DNA of 64,000 nt from contig NC_064011.1 in NCBI RefSeq assembly GCF_932276165.1, positions 2,373,501-2,437,500 of the forward strand. Reading direction: 5' to 3'. The notes under the pieces were generated by a model that saw nothing but the letters and a program-made list of their open reading frames with translations, ran no database searches and was not told the DNA's origin. Numbering within the stretch: position 1 is the first letter of the stretch; each line of letters begins with the position of its first letter. A program made the position numbers and the translations under genes. Below, one piece after another: positions 42,572 through 52,555 of the stretch. Origin of the DNA: Plutella xylostella (lineage: Eukaryota; Arthropoda; Insecta; Lepidoptera; Plutellidae).

Positions 42572-45529
42572 TTATTGTATTAGTGATTCCGTTTCGTCAT
42601 ATGTTTTGGGTTGTAACCAGAATTTAACAAGTTTTTTACAGTCTGAATAAAGTGTTTTATAAATATTTTGACTTTTATTTGCTAAATTATAAAGATGAGC
42701 AGATTGACTTGTATATTGTCTCTGGGCATAAGCGGATTTGGTTGTTTTTATCTCAATAGCTTTATCTGTTCTGCGTTTTTTGTAAAAGTCCGAGTCGTAT
42801 GCAGTATGTTTGTGTCTTCTTATGATTGCCTGAAGTACATATAGTTTTCTAACCGTTAATAAATTACTTAAGGTATAGAGTTCATGTGTACCAAATCGGT
42901 ACGGTTTGAAAAACATCACTTTAATGAGAGCTCTTTGTGATCTTTCTATTTGTAGGAATTTGGTTTTTGTTGCTCCACCCCAGACGGATAAACAATAGGT
43001 TAATATAGATTGGGCTAGAGCAAAGTATATGTTTTTTAGTAGTATTGGCGGAGCCACATGTCTCAAATTCTTAAATATCCATATCAATTTCCTTGTTCTG
43101 GAGCTGATCAGGTCAATTTGTGCAAACCATGTCAATCTCTGGTCTATCATGACTCCCAAATATTTAACGGTGGAAACTTTATTGATTATAACACAATTGC
43201 AGATAGGATCTTCCTTAGACATGCTACAACTGTGTATTTTCACAACGAAGTCGTTTTTAGGTTGTGTTCGATTGTACATAGTGAAGCATATGTAATATGT
43301 TTTTAGTGCATTTAAAGTTAGTAGGGATGAATTTAGCCATTTCAATATTTTACTTAAACATTTTTCAGCATCTTGCCGTGTTTCCTCCCAGTTTGTGCCA
43401 GAAAGTACCACCGCGGTGTCATCAGCATAAGAGAATATTTTCCCGTTTTTTATATTAAGGTTACACAAATCATTTATGTAAACTAGAAACAGTGTTGGCC
43501 CTAGGACGCTCCCCTGAGGGACACCAAATTCGATGCTGGAGTCTTCACTAATGATTTGTCCAACCTTAGTTCTCTGCTTTCTTTGGCTTAAGTAGTCTCT
43601 GAGGAGTGCGAGAGCTGTATCTCTGATGCCCATGTTTTCCAGTTTGTTTACAAGGATGGGTACACAGACGGTGTCGAAGGCCTTTTTCAGGTCCAAAAAC
43701 ACAGCCATACATTTTTTACCGCTATCAACCTGATCAGTAACATGGGCGGTCAAAGCTGTTACTGCGTCTTCTGTGGACATACCAGTTCGAAACCCATATT
43801 GTGAATCTGATAGTATGTTGTATTTGTTCAGATACATCATGAGTCTATTATTAATTAATTTTTCTACAATTTTGGAGATAGATGGAAGAACTGATATGGG
43901 TCTATAATTACCGACATCGCCTGTATCCCCACCCTTATGCACTGGTGTAATAATTGACTGTTTGAGAGCACAAGGGAAGACACCGAGAGTAAAGCACAAG
44001 TTGGCAAGATGAGAAATAACAGGCACAACATGGCACTTGGCTAGCTTCAGAAACTTTACTGGGATGTTATCCCAACCTGGGGCACTGTCTGACCTAAGAC
44101 TCATAAGTATATTGTGTACTTCTTGGACGTCAGTTTCTAAGAGAACAAAGGAGTTAGGCTGCTTATTTGATGTTTCTCGGTAAGTTGGTGGTGTATTCTC
44201 CTTACAAGTAGAAACAATATCTTCGGCTAGTTTTTTTCCAATGTTTGCGAAATAATCATTCACGTAGTTGACTGACTCAGACGGAGTTGATTTTATGTTT
44301 AGTAACTTTTTACTTTCTGTTTTAACTTTATTTAAATTTGAAATTGATTTAATGCTTTTCCAGAGTAATTTATTGTTTTTGGTTGAATTTTGTAGTTGGT
44401 TCCTGTCATAGTTTCGTTTTAATTTTTTTATTAAATTGTTGCAATAGTTGCGATATCTTTTATAACTTATTTTTAGGATTTCGTTGTGTGGTTCTTTATG
44501 TAGGTTTTTTTGTAAAGTATTCCTATGTCTGATGCATCTCAATATGCCTGGTGTGATCCATGGTTTTATTATTCTGTTCTTTTTAGAAACTTTAAGAGTT
44601 GTGGTGCTTTCACGCAAAGATTGAGTAAGTTTAGCTACTAGTTGTTCTATAACAGAGTTTGGGTCGTTACAGTATAGTAGTTCTGGTAAGTTTTTTTCAG
44701 CGAGAATATTAAGTGCATTGTTAAAATCTGTTACAGTTTTAATTTTATTACATCTGTTTTTTAAAATATTTTGAGATAAGTTAAGAAATATCATTGAATG
44801 GTCGGTTATTGTAGTATTTAAAATAGCTATATGTGCAGACATGATTCTCTTTTCAATTCTTAGCATAAAGTGATCTAAGCAGTTTCCATATCTTGTTGGG
44901 TAGTTGTGACCTTCCATTATACCGTGAAAAGAGAGCATGTCAAGATAACTATCTCTATTTTTACTGTCATAGGTTTGTTCGTTTTCTTTTGGAATTAGAT
45001 TAATATTTATGTCACCTGTAATAATTATGTTTTTGTTGAACTTAAGAGATTTTAGATGTGAATCCAGAGAATGTATGAAATTATCAGCATTTTTGTTTGA
45101 TGGGGAGCGGTAAATTCCAAGAATGACAGAGTTATATGTATCAATCTGAATACATGATGCATGTTCCAAGTTGATTTCTTTTATATTTATTACAATAATA
45201 TTATTTTTTATATATACGACAACACCGTCATTTTGATTAAGGTGGCGGGTGGTTTCATAAGTAATATAACCTTTCAAAGATGGAGTAGGTTTGTCAGAGT
45301 CCAGACGGCATTCGGTTAGAATGATTAAGTCTGGTGTATCGCTTAGAATATTTAAACTTAAACTTATTTCATCGATGTTTGCATAAATACTTCTTATATT
45401 CTGACATAGTATATTTAGATCATTCTCTTTGATAGATATTCTTTGCGTAAGATCCTCTATGTTGCACTGAATACTCCGAGCTATTTCAATTTGGTCTATT
45501 TCATTTAAATTAAGTAGCGGGCTAGCCAT
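42572..45529 (-). CDS. CR1 LINE ORF2: endonuclease/reverse transcriptase, intact
   Basis: About 985 residues from an ATG at 45529 (TCCATGG); the frame upstream starts only with a non-ATG codon. The endonuclease has NILCQNIRSIYANIDE, LTECRL, ITGDININLI and TTITDHSM. The linker has KPWITPGILRCIRHRNTL. RT motifs are YRPISVLPSISKIVEK, YGFRTGMSTEDAV, VFLDLKKAFDTVC, FGVPQGSVLGPTLFLVY and SYADDTAVVLSG near residue 700. It is collinear with the truncated relative at 28-30 kb. It supplies nicking and reverse transcription for itself and possibly for non-autonomous partners. Confidence 0.9.
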   Translation of the reverse strand: MASPLLNLNEIDQIEIARSIQCNIEDLTQRISIKENDLNILCQNIRSIYANIDEISLSLNILSDTPDLIILTECRLDSDKPTPSLKGYITYETTRHLNQNDGVVVYIKNNIIVINIKEINLEHASCIQIDTYNSVILGIYRSPSNKNADNFIHSLDSHLKSLKFNKNIIITGDININLIPKENEQTYDSKNRDSYLDMLSFHGIMEGHNYPTRYGNCLDHFMLRIEKRIMSAHIAILNTTITDHSMIFLNLSQNILKNRCNKIKTVTDFNNALNILAEKNLPELLYCNDPNSVIEQLVAKLTQSLRESTTTLKVSKKNRIIKPWITPGILRCIRHRNTLQKNLHKEPHNEILKISYKRYRNYCNNLIKKLKRNYDRNQLQNSTKNNKLLWKSIKSISNLNKVKTESKKLLNIKSTPSESVNYVNDYFANIGKKLAEDIVSTCKENTPPTYRETSNKQPNSFVLLETDVQEVHNILMSLRSDSAPGWDNIPVKFLKLAKCHVVPVISHLANLCFTLGVFPCALKQSIITPVHKGGDTGDVGNYRPISVLPSISKIVEKLINNRLMMYLNKYNILSDSQYGFRTGMSTEDAVTALTAHVTDQVDSGKKCMAVFLDLKKAFDTVCVPILVNKLENMGIRDTALALLRDYLSQRKQRTKVGQIISEDSSIEFGVPQGSVLGPTLFLVYINDLCNLNIKNGKIFSYADDTAVVLSGTNWEETRQDAEKCLSKILKWLNSSLLTLNALKTYYICFTMYNRTQPKNDFVVKIHSCSMSKEDPICNCVIINKVSTVKYLGVMIDQRLTWFAQIDLISSRTRKLIWIFKNLRHVAPPILLKNIYFALAQSILTYCLSVWGGATKTKFLQIERSQRALIKVMFFKPYRFGTHELYTLSNLLTVRKLYVLQAIIRRHKHTAYDSDFYKKRRTDKAIEIKTTKSAYAQRQYTSQSAHLYNLANKSQNIYKTLYSDCKKLVKFWLQPKTYDETESLIQ

Positions 45530-45675
45530 GGACAATAGTAGTTTTTAGTTTGTTGCTGTTTATAGGGGAAATCATTTCCGTATTTTTTTGTGTTTTCTTG
45601 ATCAACTGACACTTTATTGAGTTATTTATGAGTATGTAAATATGGTATATGTTGGTGGGAAAGTAAACAGGCAAT

Positions 45676-45873
45676 TTACTGATGCATTTTATGTACTGTG
45701 AGTGTAAAAGGTGGTGTGTTATTGTGTGTGAGTATACGACGGAGTGTTTTGACTGTAAGTTTGTGTGTAATTTTGGTGTGTGTGTTACATTGTATGTTTG
45801 TGTTTTGACATAGTTGATAGAGGCAAGTTGTAAGATAGTCAGTAGCAAACATTTTCTTAATAGGTCTAGTCAT
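45676..45873 (-). CDS. Small 65-codon ORF coupled to the ORF1 stop
   Basis: Its ATG overlaps the ORF1 terminator as ATGA (45873-45870). It runs 65 codons, Thr/His/Lys-rich, ending 150 bp before ORF2. The ATGA geometry is the same as between Jockey ORF1 and ORF2 at 3595. It may help ribosomes traverse the 340-bp spacer, or simply be chance in an ACA-rich spacer. No domain is recognised. Confidence 0.3.
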   Translation of the reverse strand: MTRPIKKMFATDYLTTCLYQLCQNTNIQCNTHTKITHKLTVKTLRRILTHNNTPPFTLTVHKMHQ

Positions 45874-46748
45874 TTAGGGTACAGTTTTTGAATCTGGGCT
45901 TCACTAACGATAGGAATAACGGGCGTTTTTTCATCTTTTCTGACAAAAACTTTGCCGAAGGATGTCCAGCAAAACTTGTAGGATTGCGTTCTTGAGAGAT
46001 CCCGAGCTAGAAAGTACAGACGAGCCGCCTTGGGCGTCAGCTGCTCTGAGACGTAGATCGGCGTCTCACCCTTTTCTTTAAAACCCAGATGTTTGGCACA
46101 TAATTTATCAGACTTGTTTTTGTAGTTATAGCTCTTACAGGCAGCAATCAGATCTGTCTTTATCATTGTTGAGGTGAGTTCTACGATTATGTTTTTTGAC
46201 TTTTCTTTTGTTTTTATTCTGTAAATGTCCTTGACGGCATTTTTTGAGAAGTCTTCACACTTTACAGTTTTTGACAGTTCTGACGTTAGTTGAAGAAGAT
46301 CCTCTTTCGTCTCATTTTCTTTGTTAGGTACATTTTTTATTTCAATGCATGTTTTTCGATTTTGTCTTAACGAGTCCTCAAGCCTATCCTCCAAAATTGA
46401 GATATAGTCCCGATCCTTTCTTCTCTCTATCTCTAAAGTATCGAGTTTCTTTTTTAAATCTTCATTTTGGGCACTCAGAAATGTCAATGAGCTTTCTATA
46501 TTTATCACCGTCTGACGAATATCCTTGATCGATGAACTGACGGTCTTTGATTCGCTTTCTTGCTTCACCATAAAAGATTTAATAATTTCTTTCATCTCCT
46601 CTTTGAAGTTCTCAAAGTCTAGAGATTTGTCTTCGCTGCGTTTTCTTTTAATGATCCTATTAGTAACATATCCAGTAGGAGTTGTATCTCCTTCACCGAT
46701 CAAATTTATATTTGAAGTAGAGAGTGATTTACTTGCAGAGTGTTCCAT
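45870..46748 (-). CDS. CR1 LINE ORF1: coiled coil plus FP25K-like C-terminal domain
   Basis: From the ATG at 46748 (AAAATGG) this gives 292 residues; the frame extends upstream only through GC-rich leader. Residues 40-135 are Lys/Glu-rich with a clear coiled coil (FLSAQNEDLKKKLDTLEIER, RKDRDYISILEDRLEDSLRQ). The C-terminal part (IEIKNVPNKENETKEDLL, then KDIYRIKTK, IYVSEQLTPKAARLYFLARD) matches the domain shared between insect LINE ORF1 proteins and the baculovirus FP25K family. It probably trimerises and binds LINE RNA. A nucleic-acid chaperone role is inferred. Confidence 0.75.
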   Translation of the reverse strand: MEHSASKSLSTSNINLIGEGDTTPTGYVTNRIIKRKRSEDKSLDFENFKEEMKEIIKSFMVKQESESKTVSSSIKDIRQTVINIESSLTFLSAQNEDLKKKLDTLEIERRKDRDYISILEDRLEDSLRQNRKTCIEIKNVPNKENETKEDLLQLTSELSKTVKCEDFSKNAVKDIYRIKTKEKSKNIIVELTSTMIKTDLIAACKSYNYKNKSDKLCAKHLGFKEKGETPIYVSEQLTPKAARLYFLARDLSRTQSYKFCWTSFGKVFVRKDEKTPVIPIVSEAQIQKLYPK

Positions 46749-47577
46749 TTTAATGTAAGCGTAGTACAAGGAAATTAAATTGATATAGTGTACCTCTTCA
46801 CCTTCCGTAGGTAGATAACTCGTAGAAGTTGATTCGGCGCAGTGCTCTAGACACCAAGTGTAGGTATGCGCGCGAGTCGCACAAATCAGTTTCGTTGCAG
46901 TGCTCTCGGTGCGCGTAACTCGTTTGTCCGGTGAGGAGGGGCGCGGGCGCGGGTCTGCCGGCCGCTGGTCGCCGTGCACAGAAGTGATCAGGCCGATGCG
47001 CCTTTTTGTTTGTTGATAGAAATTAAGCTTTACACTGTTTAATTTAGGGGTTGAATTCACGTGGCGTTAAATTTGATTTTTGTAAGTTAAACTGGCCGCA
47101 CGTCTGCTCCCGAGCAGCGATGGACGAAAGAGGATATATACATATACTATGAAAGTGCACTTGTTTTCAACCGTTACATGGGGCCTTTAAAAACCTACTT
47201 GTTGTCCATGCGTTCAAAAATTTTAACTCTAATACTCAATTCTCGTAAAAAATATTAGGTACATAATACAGAATTTGATCGCCTTTTCTTGTTGTATTTT
47301 GCCCTATACGACCTTTAAACTAAATATATGCCATTTATAACAAGGAAGTATAATACCGGTATTAATACTGGGATCCCGGTATTGAGTTCTAATACCGGAA
47401 CTCAATACCGGTATTGAAAATATTACCGGTATTGCATGCCCTATCTAGACCCTGAGAAAGAACATAGGCTACTTTTTATCCTGGAATTCCCACGGAAAAA
47501 CTTTTTAAGGCGAAGCGAAGCTCGTGGGAACAGCTGCTATACTACCTACATAATTATAAGATCAGCGAAATACTTAC

Positions 47578-47685
47578 AAATAACACGGCGAGCATATTCT
47601 TCAGAGTGATCTTTTCGAGGCCTTGTCTCTGAAGAACTACATTTAACCTCTGTAGCTGCCTGTACCGGTTGGTTTTCATTGCTGA
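47578..47685 (-). CDS. Internal coding exon of the unidentified gene
   Basis: The acceptor ATTCACAG ends at 47686 and the donor GTAAGTA starts at 47577. The exon is 108 bp, phase 0 at both ends, encoding 36 residues: SAMKTNRYRQLQRLNVVLQR followed by QGLEKITLKNMLAVLF. Another frame is also open, but this one joins exactly to the neighbours (NDLWDP before, MYGKFTSY after). It is basic and helical with a hydrophobic end. I do not recognise the family. Confidence 0.6.
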
Positions 47686-48130
47686 CTGTGAATGACGAAT
47701 AAATTAAGTAATCAGTACTTATTATATACATATACATAGAATGCACTCACGACTGTAATCCCCGAAGGGGTAGTCAGTGGCTCACAAGCGAGCCACCTAC
47801 TTTTCCCAGCACATTTGTACTCACTCACGTGATAGGTTGCGAACCGTATCGCTGTTTTGGGATAAGTAAGTACAATGCACTTAGGATACACATCTAGAAT
47901 CTAGATGTACAGGTTTCCTCACGATGTCTGTTTGTCATCTCAGATACTAAATTGACATTGATTCCGAACGGTTCATCAACAGTCGATTGGCCTGCGACAG
48001 TGACGAATTGTTCTACTGGCTACACTCGACTGTTGATGAACCGTTCGGAATCTGTGAATTTAGTATCTAAGATAAAAAACAGACTTTACTTAGGACTTAC
48101 GAATTCATACAGGAAGTTAAGGTAACTTAC

Positions 48131-48253
48131 CGGATCCCACAAATCGTTTGGGTCATCTTCGTCTTCACCGCCCCCGCCCCCGCCCTCGCCCTTGGCCCCG
48201 CCCTCGCCCTTGCCCCCGCCCTCGCCTTCTTTTCTTCTTCCGCCGCCAGATTT
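48131..48253 (-). CDS. Gly-rich/acidic linker exon of the unidentified gene
   Basis: The acceptor TGTAATGT-side AATTATACATTACAG ends at 48254 and the donor GTAAGTT begins at 48130. The 123-bp exon (41 codons, phase 0/0) encodes KSGGGRRKEG, then GEGG(G/A)KGEGG repeats, then EDEDDPNDLWDP. The repeat within the exon is a 15-18 bp GC-rich unit that can expand. A 420-bp pentanucleotide array begins only 18 bp upstream of the exon in the intron. Upstream exons were not found. Confidence 0.6.
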
Positions 48254-48270
48254 CTGTAATGTATAATTTA

Positions 48271-48688
48271 ATGTGATGTGATGTGATGTGCTGTGATGTG
48301 ATGTGACGTGACGTGACGTGACGTGACGTGACGTGACATGACGTGACGTGACGTGACGTGACGTGACGTGACGTGACGTGACGTGACGTGACGTGACGTG
48401 ACGTGACGTGACGTGACGTGACGTGATGTGATGTGATGTGATTTGATGTGATGTGATGTGATGTGATGTGATGTGACGTGACGTGACGTGACGTGACGTG
48501 ACGTGACGTGACGTGACGTGACGTGACGTGACGTGACGTGTCGTGACGTGACGTGATGTGACGTGACGTGACGTGACGTGACGTGACGTGACGTGACGTG
48601 ACGTGACGTGACGTGACGTGACGTGACGTGATGTGATGTGATGTGATGCGATGTGATGTGATGTGATGTGATGTGATGTGATGTGATG
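48271..48688. repeat. Pentanucleotide array, TGACG/TGATG blocks, ~420 bp
   Basis: About 83 pentamers in a single register. Blocks of GACGT units are bordered and interrupted (about 48425-48470) by blocks of GATGT. The only difference is C to T at the CpG. It lies in the intron immediately 5' of the exon at 48131-48253 on the minus strand. Confidence 0.95.
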
Positions 48689-48751
48689 CAGCGTCAGTGT
48701 TAGTCGATAAAGTCTGTTAAAATAAGGTTAATGCCTAGTTTCACCGAAGAT

Positions 48752-48960
48752 GACGACCGAATGGCGTAATTCCCGGCTGGGGCAGATATTTGTTTAAACA
48801 CAGATATTTGTTCTCGGGTCTTGGATGTGCCCGTAAAATGGCAATAGACCCGTCCCCTAGTACATTGGGTCTAACATAACACTGGCGAAAAGTGGGTGCA
48901 GCAATGCACCTCTGCCTACCCCGCAAGGGAGTACATTAGTACAAGGTGTGAGTGTTTGTT
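48752..48960 (+). mobile_element. tRNA-derived SINE copy lacking its internal promoter
   Basis: Same family as 10607-10875 in the opposite orientation. The tRNA head is present only as GACGACCGAATGGCGTA, followed directly by ATTCCCGGCTGGGGC. The ~40-50 bp between (most of A and B boxes) are deleted. The body ends in GTGTGAGTGTTTGTTGTTG. It could not initiate pol III transcription. Confidence 0.8.
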
Positions 48961-49033
48961 GTTGTTATTGCCTAGTTTCACCATAGTCTGTTAGTCATCT
49001 CTAATGACGAAGGAAATCATAATTAAAAAAATT

Positions 49034-49815
49034 AAAAAACCGACTTCAAAAAACCACTAAAATGTAAGAAATAATTTAAGGTTTACACAAATTCTACTCG
49101 TATGTGACAGTACAAATATACCTAAGCAGGAACTGTTCTCTTTTGATGTTGGTGCGGTGACAAAGTAGGTAATCTGAAGAAATATGGCACCAACTTCAAA
49201 AAAGAACAGTTCCTGCTTAGGTATATTTGTACTGTCACATACGAGTAGAATTTGTGTAAACCTTAAATTATTTCTTACATTTTAGTGGTTTTTTGAAGTC
49301 GGTTTTTTTATTTTTTTAATTATTATTTTATTTTATAGTTTTTAGTTTATTTGCAATATTTTTCAATCAAAAGTAACGTGCAATTGATACCAAAAAGTCC
49401 TACTAATCAATACGAATCATTCAAGCCTAAACACAAAGTAGTTGCTATATACCGTTGAGGAGTTCCCCTGACTGCCTTCCGTTTCCATCATCAGATCAGC
49501 TCAAGGTCACCATCATATTTTTTTGTTATAAGAACTATATTTACATTCTTAATTTCATTAGAATCGGTTAATATGTGCCCAAAATGGAAATTCATACCCT
49601 GTTTTTACCCCTTTACCCACCTTTGGGGGTGAACTAAAATTCTGAAAAAAAAATGGGACCACCTGGGAGCTCAATGCAATACAACAAAAAAAGGATTTTC
49701 AAAATCGGTCCATAAACGGCGGAGTAATCGGTGAACATACATAAAAAAATATATAAAAAAAAAAAGATCCCGACGAATTGAGAACATCCTCCTTTTTTTG
49801 AAGTCGGTTAAAAAA
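49034..49815. mobile_element. CCGACTTC fold-back element, copy 1
   Basis: AACCGACTTCAAAAAACCAC starts a ~108-bp arm that is mirrored at 49203-49310, forming a long hairpin. A further ~500 bp follows, ending with another TTTTTTGAAGTCGGTT at about 49797-49812. So the same terminal word appears three times. A nearly identical copy lies at 58790-59576. It is non-coding. The terminal word is very common in Lepidoptera as I recall. Confidence 0.8.
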
Positions 49816-50189
49816 GAGGACCTGGCATAAAAATCGGTACTTAAAAATATATCGTCGTCTCTTTTTAACTTTTTTTTTTTTTTTTTTATGAAAACTTACA
49901 GCTAAAATTTAACAGTAAGTATTACACTAAAAATAAACAGTTGAAAGCCAATTACTAGTTTTCACTAATTGGTAACAGAGTATAACACAAATGATTCCTA
50001 TGTATGTTTCGCAGGCATTTTGTAAGATCTCGCCGTTTACATACGGCGTCGTCAGTTTACAAACGCTCGCTGTTTTGTAATTTGCCGAAGGCATATTGAT
50101 AACTCGTTCAATCGTTCTGATTTCGATGTTAATTGCAGTTTTAGGGGGACCATGATAAAACACAGTTTGAACTTGGAACAAATGGAAAA

Positions 50190-50345
50190 TTATGACTTTA
50201 TTTCAGGATTTCAAGTAAGACTTCGTGCGACAGTCATATCGTTAGCAACCTTTAAGAAAAATTTGAAAGAACACTATTTTAAAACCCTGGGTTGGCAGAA
50301 ATAGTTCAGTATTATGTTTTCACAGTTGTCTGATATATTTGTGTA
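50190..50345 (+). pseudogene. LINE ORF2 C-terminal scrap
   Basis: The plus strand encodes ISLATFKKNLKEHYFKTLGW-QK-stop, a typical LINE C-terminal SL.TFKKKLK motif, followed by a short 3'UTR. Nothing upstream is coding. Just downstream at 50383-50420 is the end of a lepidopteran short repeat in minus orientation. Confidence 0.5.
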
Positions 50346-50639
50346 GGTTTTTATAATATTTATGTTAGTAGTATTTATATACTAGCTGTTGCCCGCGAGC
50401 TTCGCTTCGCCTTAAAATTATTTTGCCGTGGACGACTCCCGAATTACCTACCCAATAACATGCCATGGTGGTATTTAATTAGATGAAAGTTGACAAATAA
50501 GTACGAAGATACTTGACTAAAAATGATTTTCATGACTTCATTGAGCAGACTTGTATAGCAATGGCAGAATATCCTAACTATCCTAACTAATATTATAAAT
50601 GCGAAAGTCACTGTCTGACACTCCTACTATAGAAAAGAT

Positions 50640-51905
50640 TTAATATATTAGGTTTTGTAATGACAAAATGACATATTCCAATCTAAAATCGATTAAGGTA
50701 TGACCAAGATATAGCCAAAACAACCGCATAGGCGGACAAATCTCAGTAGGGAAACGAACAAGATTTTGTTTAAATTTTAAGGAGAAATGTCATAAAACTG
50801 GACTTTGTAGAGCTCCAAACCGTTTGCTAACTATTGTTATCCGATAGCGCGGTTCCTAAATGGCACAGATCGACTACAAGGTTGCTTCACCGAAATAATG
50901 CTTGTCCGATAACACGGTTAGCCGAAGGTACTTTTCGATGACGATAGGTTCAACGATAGAATGCTTTTTCGACTGCCCAGTTTGTCAAATTGTTTGACTA
51001 CCAAATTGCATCTCCTATAAGACTATTCGGTGAAACTTTTCAGCTGAAATATTTGGCACAGTGTTTGAACACGTTGAATTTAAAACAATCATTGTCAAAC
51101 AGTCACTTTTCACGTGTAGTATCCAGCCAGTAGGCCAATCATGGTTTCGGCGAATTAACCGTCGACGAACAGTAGTTTTGTGAAACCGGGTTGTGAAGAA
51201 TTATTTTCTTTTACCAACCGTGTTATCGGTTAGCCGATTGTAATTTTCAATTATGATTTGGACAAACATTATTTCGGTGAAGCAACCTTGTCCTAGATCT
51301 GTGCATTTGAGGAACCGCACTATTGAAACACAATAATTAGTAAACGGTTCGGATAAGTCCAGTAACAATACTTTTTACCTTAAAATTGGAACAAAATCTT
51401 GGTTGTTTCCCTACTGAGATTTGTCCGCCTATGCGGTTGTTTTGGCTATATCTTGGTCATACCTTAATCGATTTTAGATTGGAATATGTCATTTTAAAGC
51501 TTATACATTGATTATGTTTTTAAGCTGTAGTGCCTGAAAAAATGGTCAGATAAAATTCTTTTTTATTTTAGCTTTTTGTTTTCACCTTTCTTAACATTTT
51601 CTTAACGTTTCAACTATTTTGAAGCACTGTGTCTAAATTAAGTTAAATATTGCGCATTTAATGATTATGATTAGTTGACTAAGGTGTTATCAATGCAAAA
51701 CAATAAAAAAAGTATTAAAAATCGTTAGTTTTTAAAATATTTTGTTTTTAAACATAAATTTTGGCAAAATTCTTAAAAAACTTAAAACTTAAATAACTCA
51801 GAAATGGTTGACTTTCAGATAATGCATTATGGGGTTCAATCGACTGGAAATGCCTTCAACTACAACCCATTTAAAGGAATACATCGACGTACCAATCACC
51901 CTGTA
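50640..51905. mobile_element. Fold-back element related to 9491-10387, larger copy
   Basis: The right half (51240-51905) parallels 9755-10390 and ends with CCAATCACCCTGTATA. The left half (50655-50960) is an inverted copy of 51220-51520 (GACATATTCCAATCTAAAAT mirrored). So this copy contains an extra internal fold-back, and its left CAGGGTGATT terminus is missing. It is non-coding. Confidence 0.65.
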
Positions 51906-51989
51906 TATACTATTGTACTATAGTTATGCATATTTTAAAGGTAGGTTTAAGTAAGATTAAGAAATACCGATAGGCTAATTTGTTAATAT

Positions 51990-52195
51990 TTTATTGTGCT
52001 ATTAATTGATTGAAAGCGTTAATGTCCTCTTCTCCCAACCTAACAAGGGTTGGCTGGAAGAAATTGCTTTTTGGCATTATTGCCCGCCTTTGTACATTGT
52101 TAGTTTTCTTTTAATGTTCTTCACCTTTTATCAATTGTAACTTTATAATGTACAATAAAGTGTTTATAAATAAACTAAATAAAAGACATTTTACT
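51990..52195 (+). mobile_element. LINE 3'-end fragment
   Basis: GGTTGGCTGGAAGAAATTGC leads to a 3'UTR (CCGCCTTTGTACATTGTTAG) and ACAATAAAGTG-type polyadenylation signals followed by an ATAAA-rich tail. The layout is that of LINE tails seen in insects, but the clade cannot be fixed. 52196-52555 is AT-rich with no gene recognised. Confidence 0.5.
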
Positions 52196-52555
52196 TTTGT
52201 TTTCTAAAGTAGGTACCTAAGCAGGTACTACATAAGTTTAAATATTTAATAAAAAGATACATTTAAATAAAAAACGTAATCATTTATACAGAACAATAAA
52301 ACTAGGCATTTCCAGATAAAAACAAACACTGGTGCCCGAATGCACTAAACTTAGGAAAACGCTATAAACCCTTTACTAAACAATTTATGAAGCTCTAAAT
52401 AAAATTAATATCCTGCATGTGTCCTCCGTACACCGGAATCTATGGATAACGTAGTAGTTTTTAGGTGCGGGATAACCTCAAAAACTTTGTCGTTTGTCTA
52501 CGGCCTTTTTACTGCTCCTGCACTGTAATAAATGACTTTAAAGTCACAATTATTT

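Larger units (their letters stand above)
42061..47090 (-). mobile_element. CR1-clade (Zenon-like) LINE with both ORFs open
   Basis: Minus-strand order: GC-rich 5' region (about 46750-47090), ORF1 (46748-45870), spacer, ORF2 (45529-42572), 3'UTR containing a (CA)n tract, AATAAATATTTTAG, and an ATTTAG hexamer tail (42061-42095). Both long ORFs lack stops or frameshifts, so it may be a young, potentially complete copy. The 5' boundary is not sharply defined because I see no target duplication, as is common for CR1. Confidence 0.85.
41960..47443. mobile_element. hAT element (TAGGGCATGCAATACCG), split by a CR1 LINE
   Basis: The left terminus at 41960 mirrors CGGTATTGCATGCCCTA ending at 47443. The 8-bp flanks GCTAGACC and TCTAGACC match at 7 of 8. 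Subterminal AATACCGG / CCGGTATT words recur on both sides. Without the LINE, only about 100 bp on the left and 350 bp on the right remain, so it is a MITE-sized hAT derivative. Confidence 0.85.
41860..47537 (+). mobile_element. Lepidopteran short repeat split by a hAT element
   Basis: The left half (about 41860-41959) runs from GTGTCTGTCTGTCTGTC to GGTCTAGCTAGACC. The right half (47444-47537) resumes TCTAGACCCTGAGAAAGAAC and ends GGCGAAGCG...GGGAACAGCT. The continuous version is at 11407-11590. This fixes the hAT insertion to the base. The right half lies in the intron 40 bp past the donor of the exon at 47578. Confidence 0.85.

Noticed and set aside
48271..48688. CRISPR-like array
   Set aside because: Pentamers with no spacers; a simple microsatellite.
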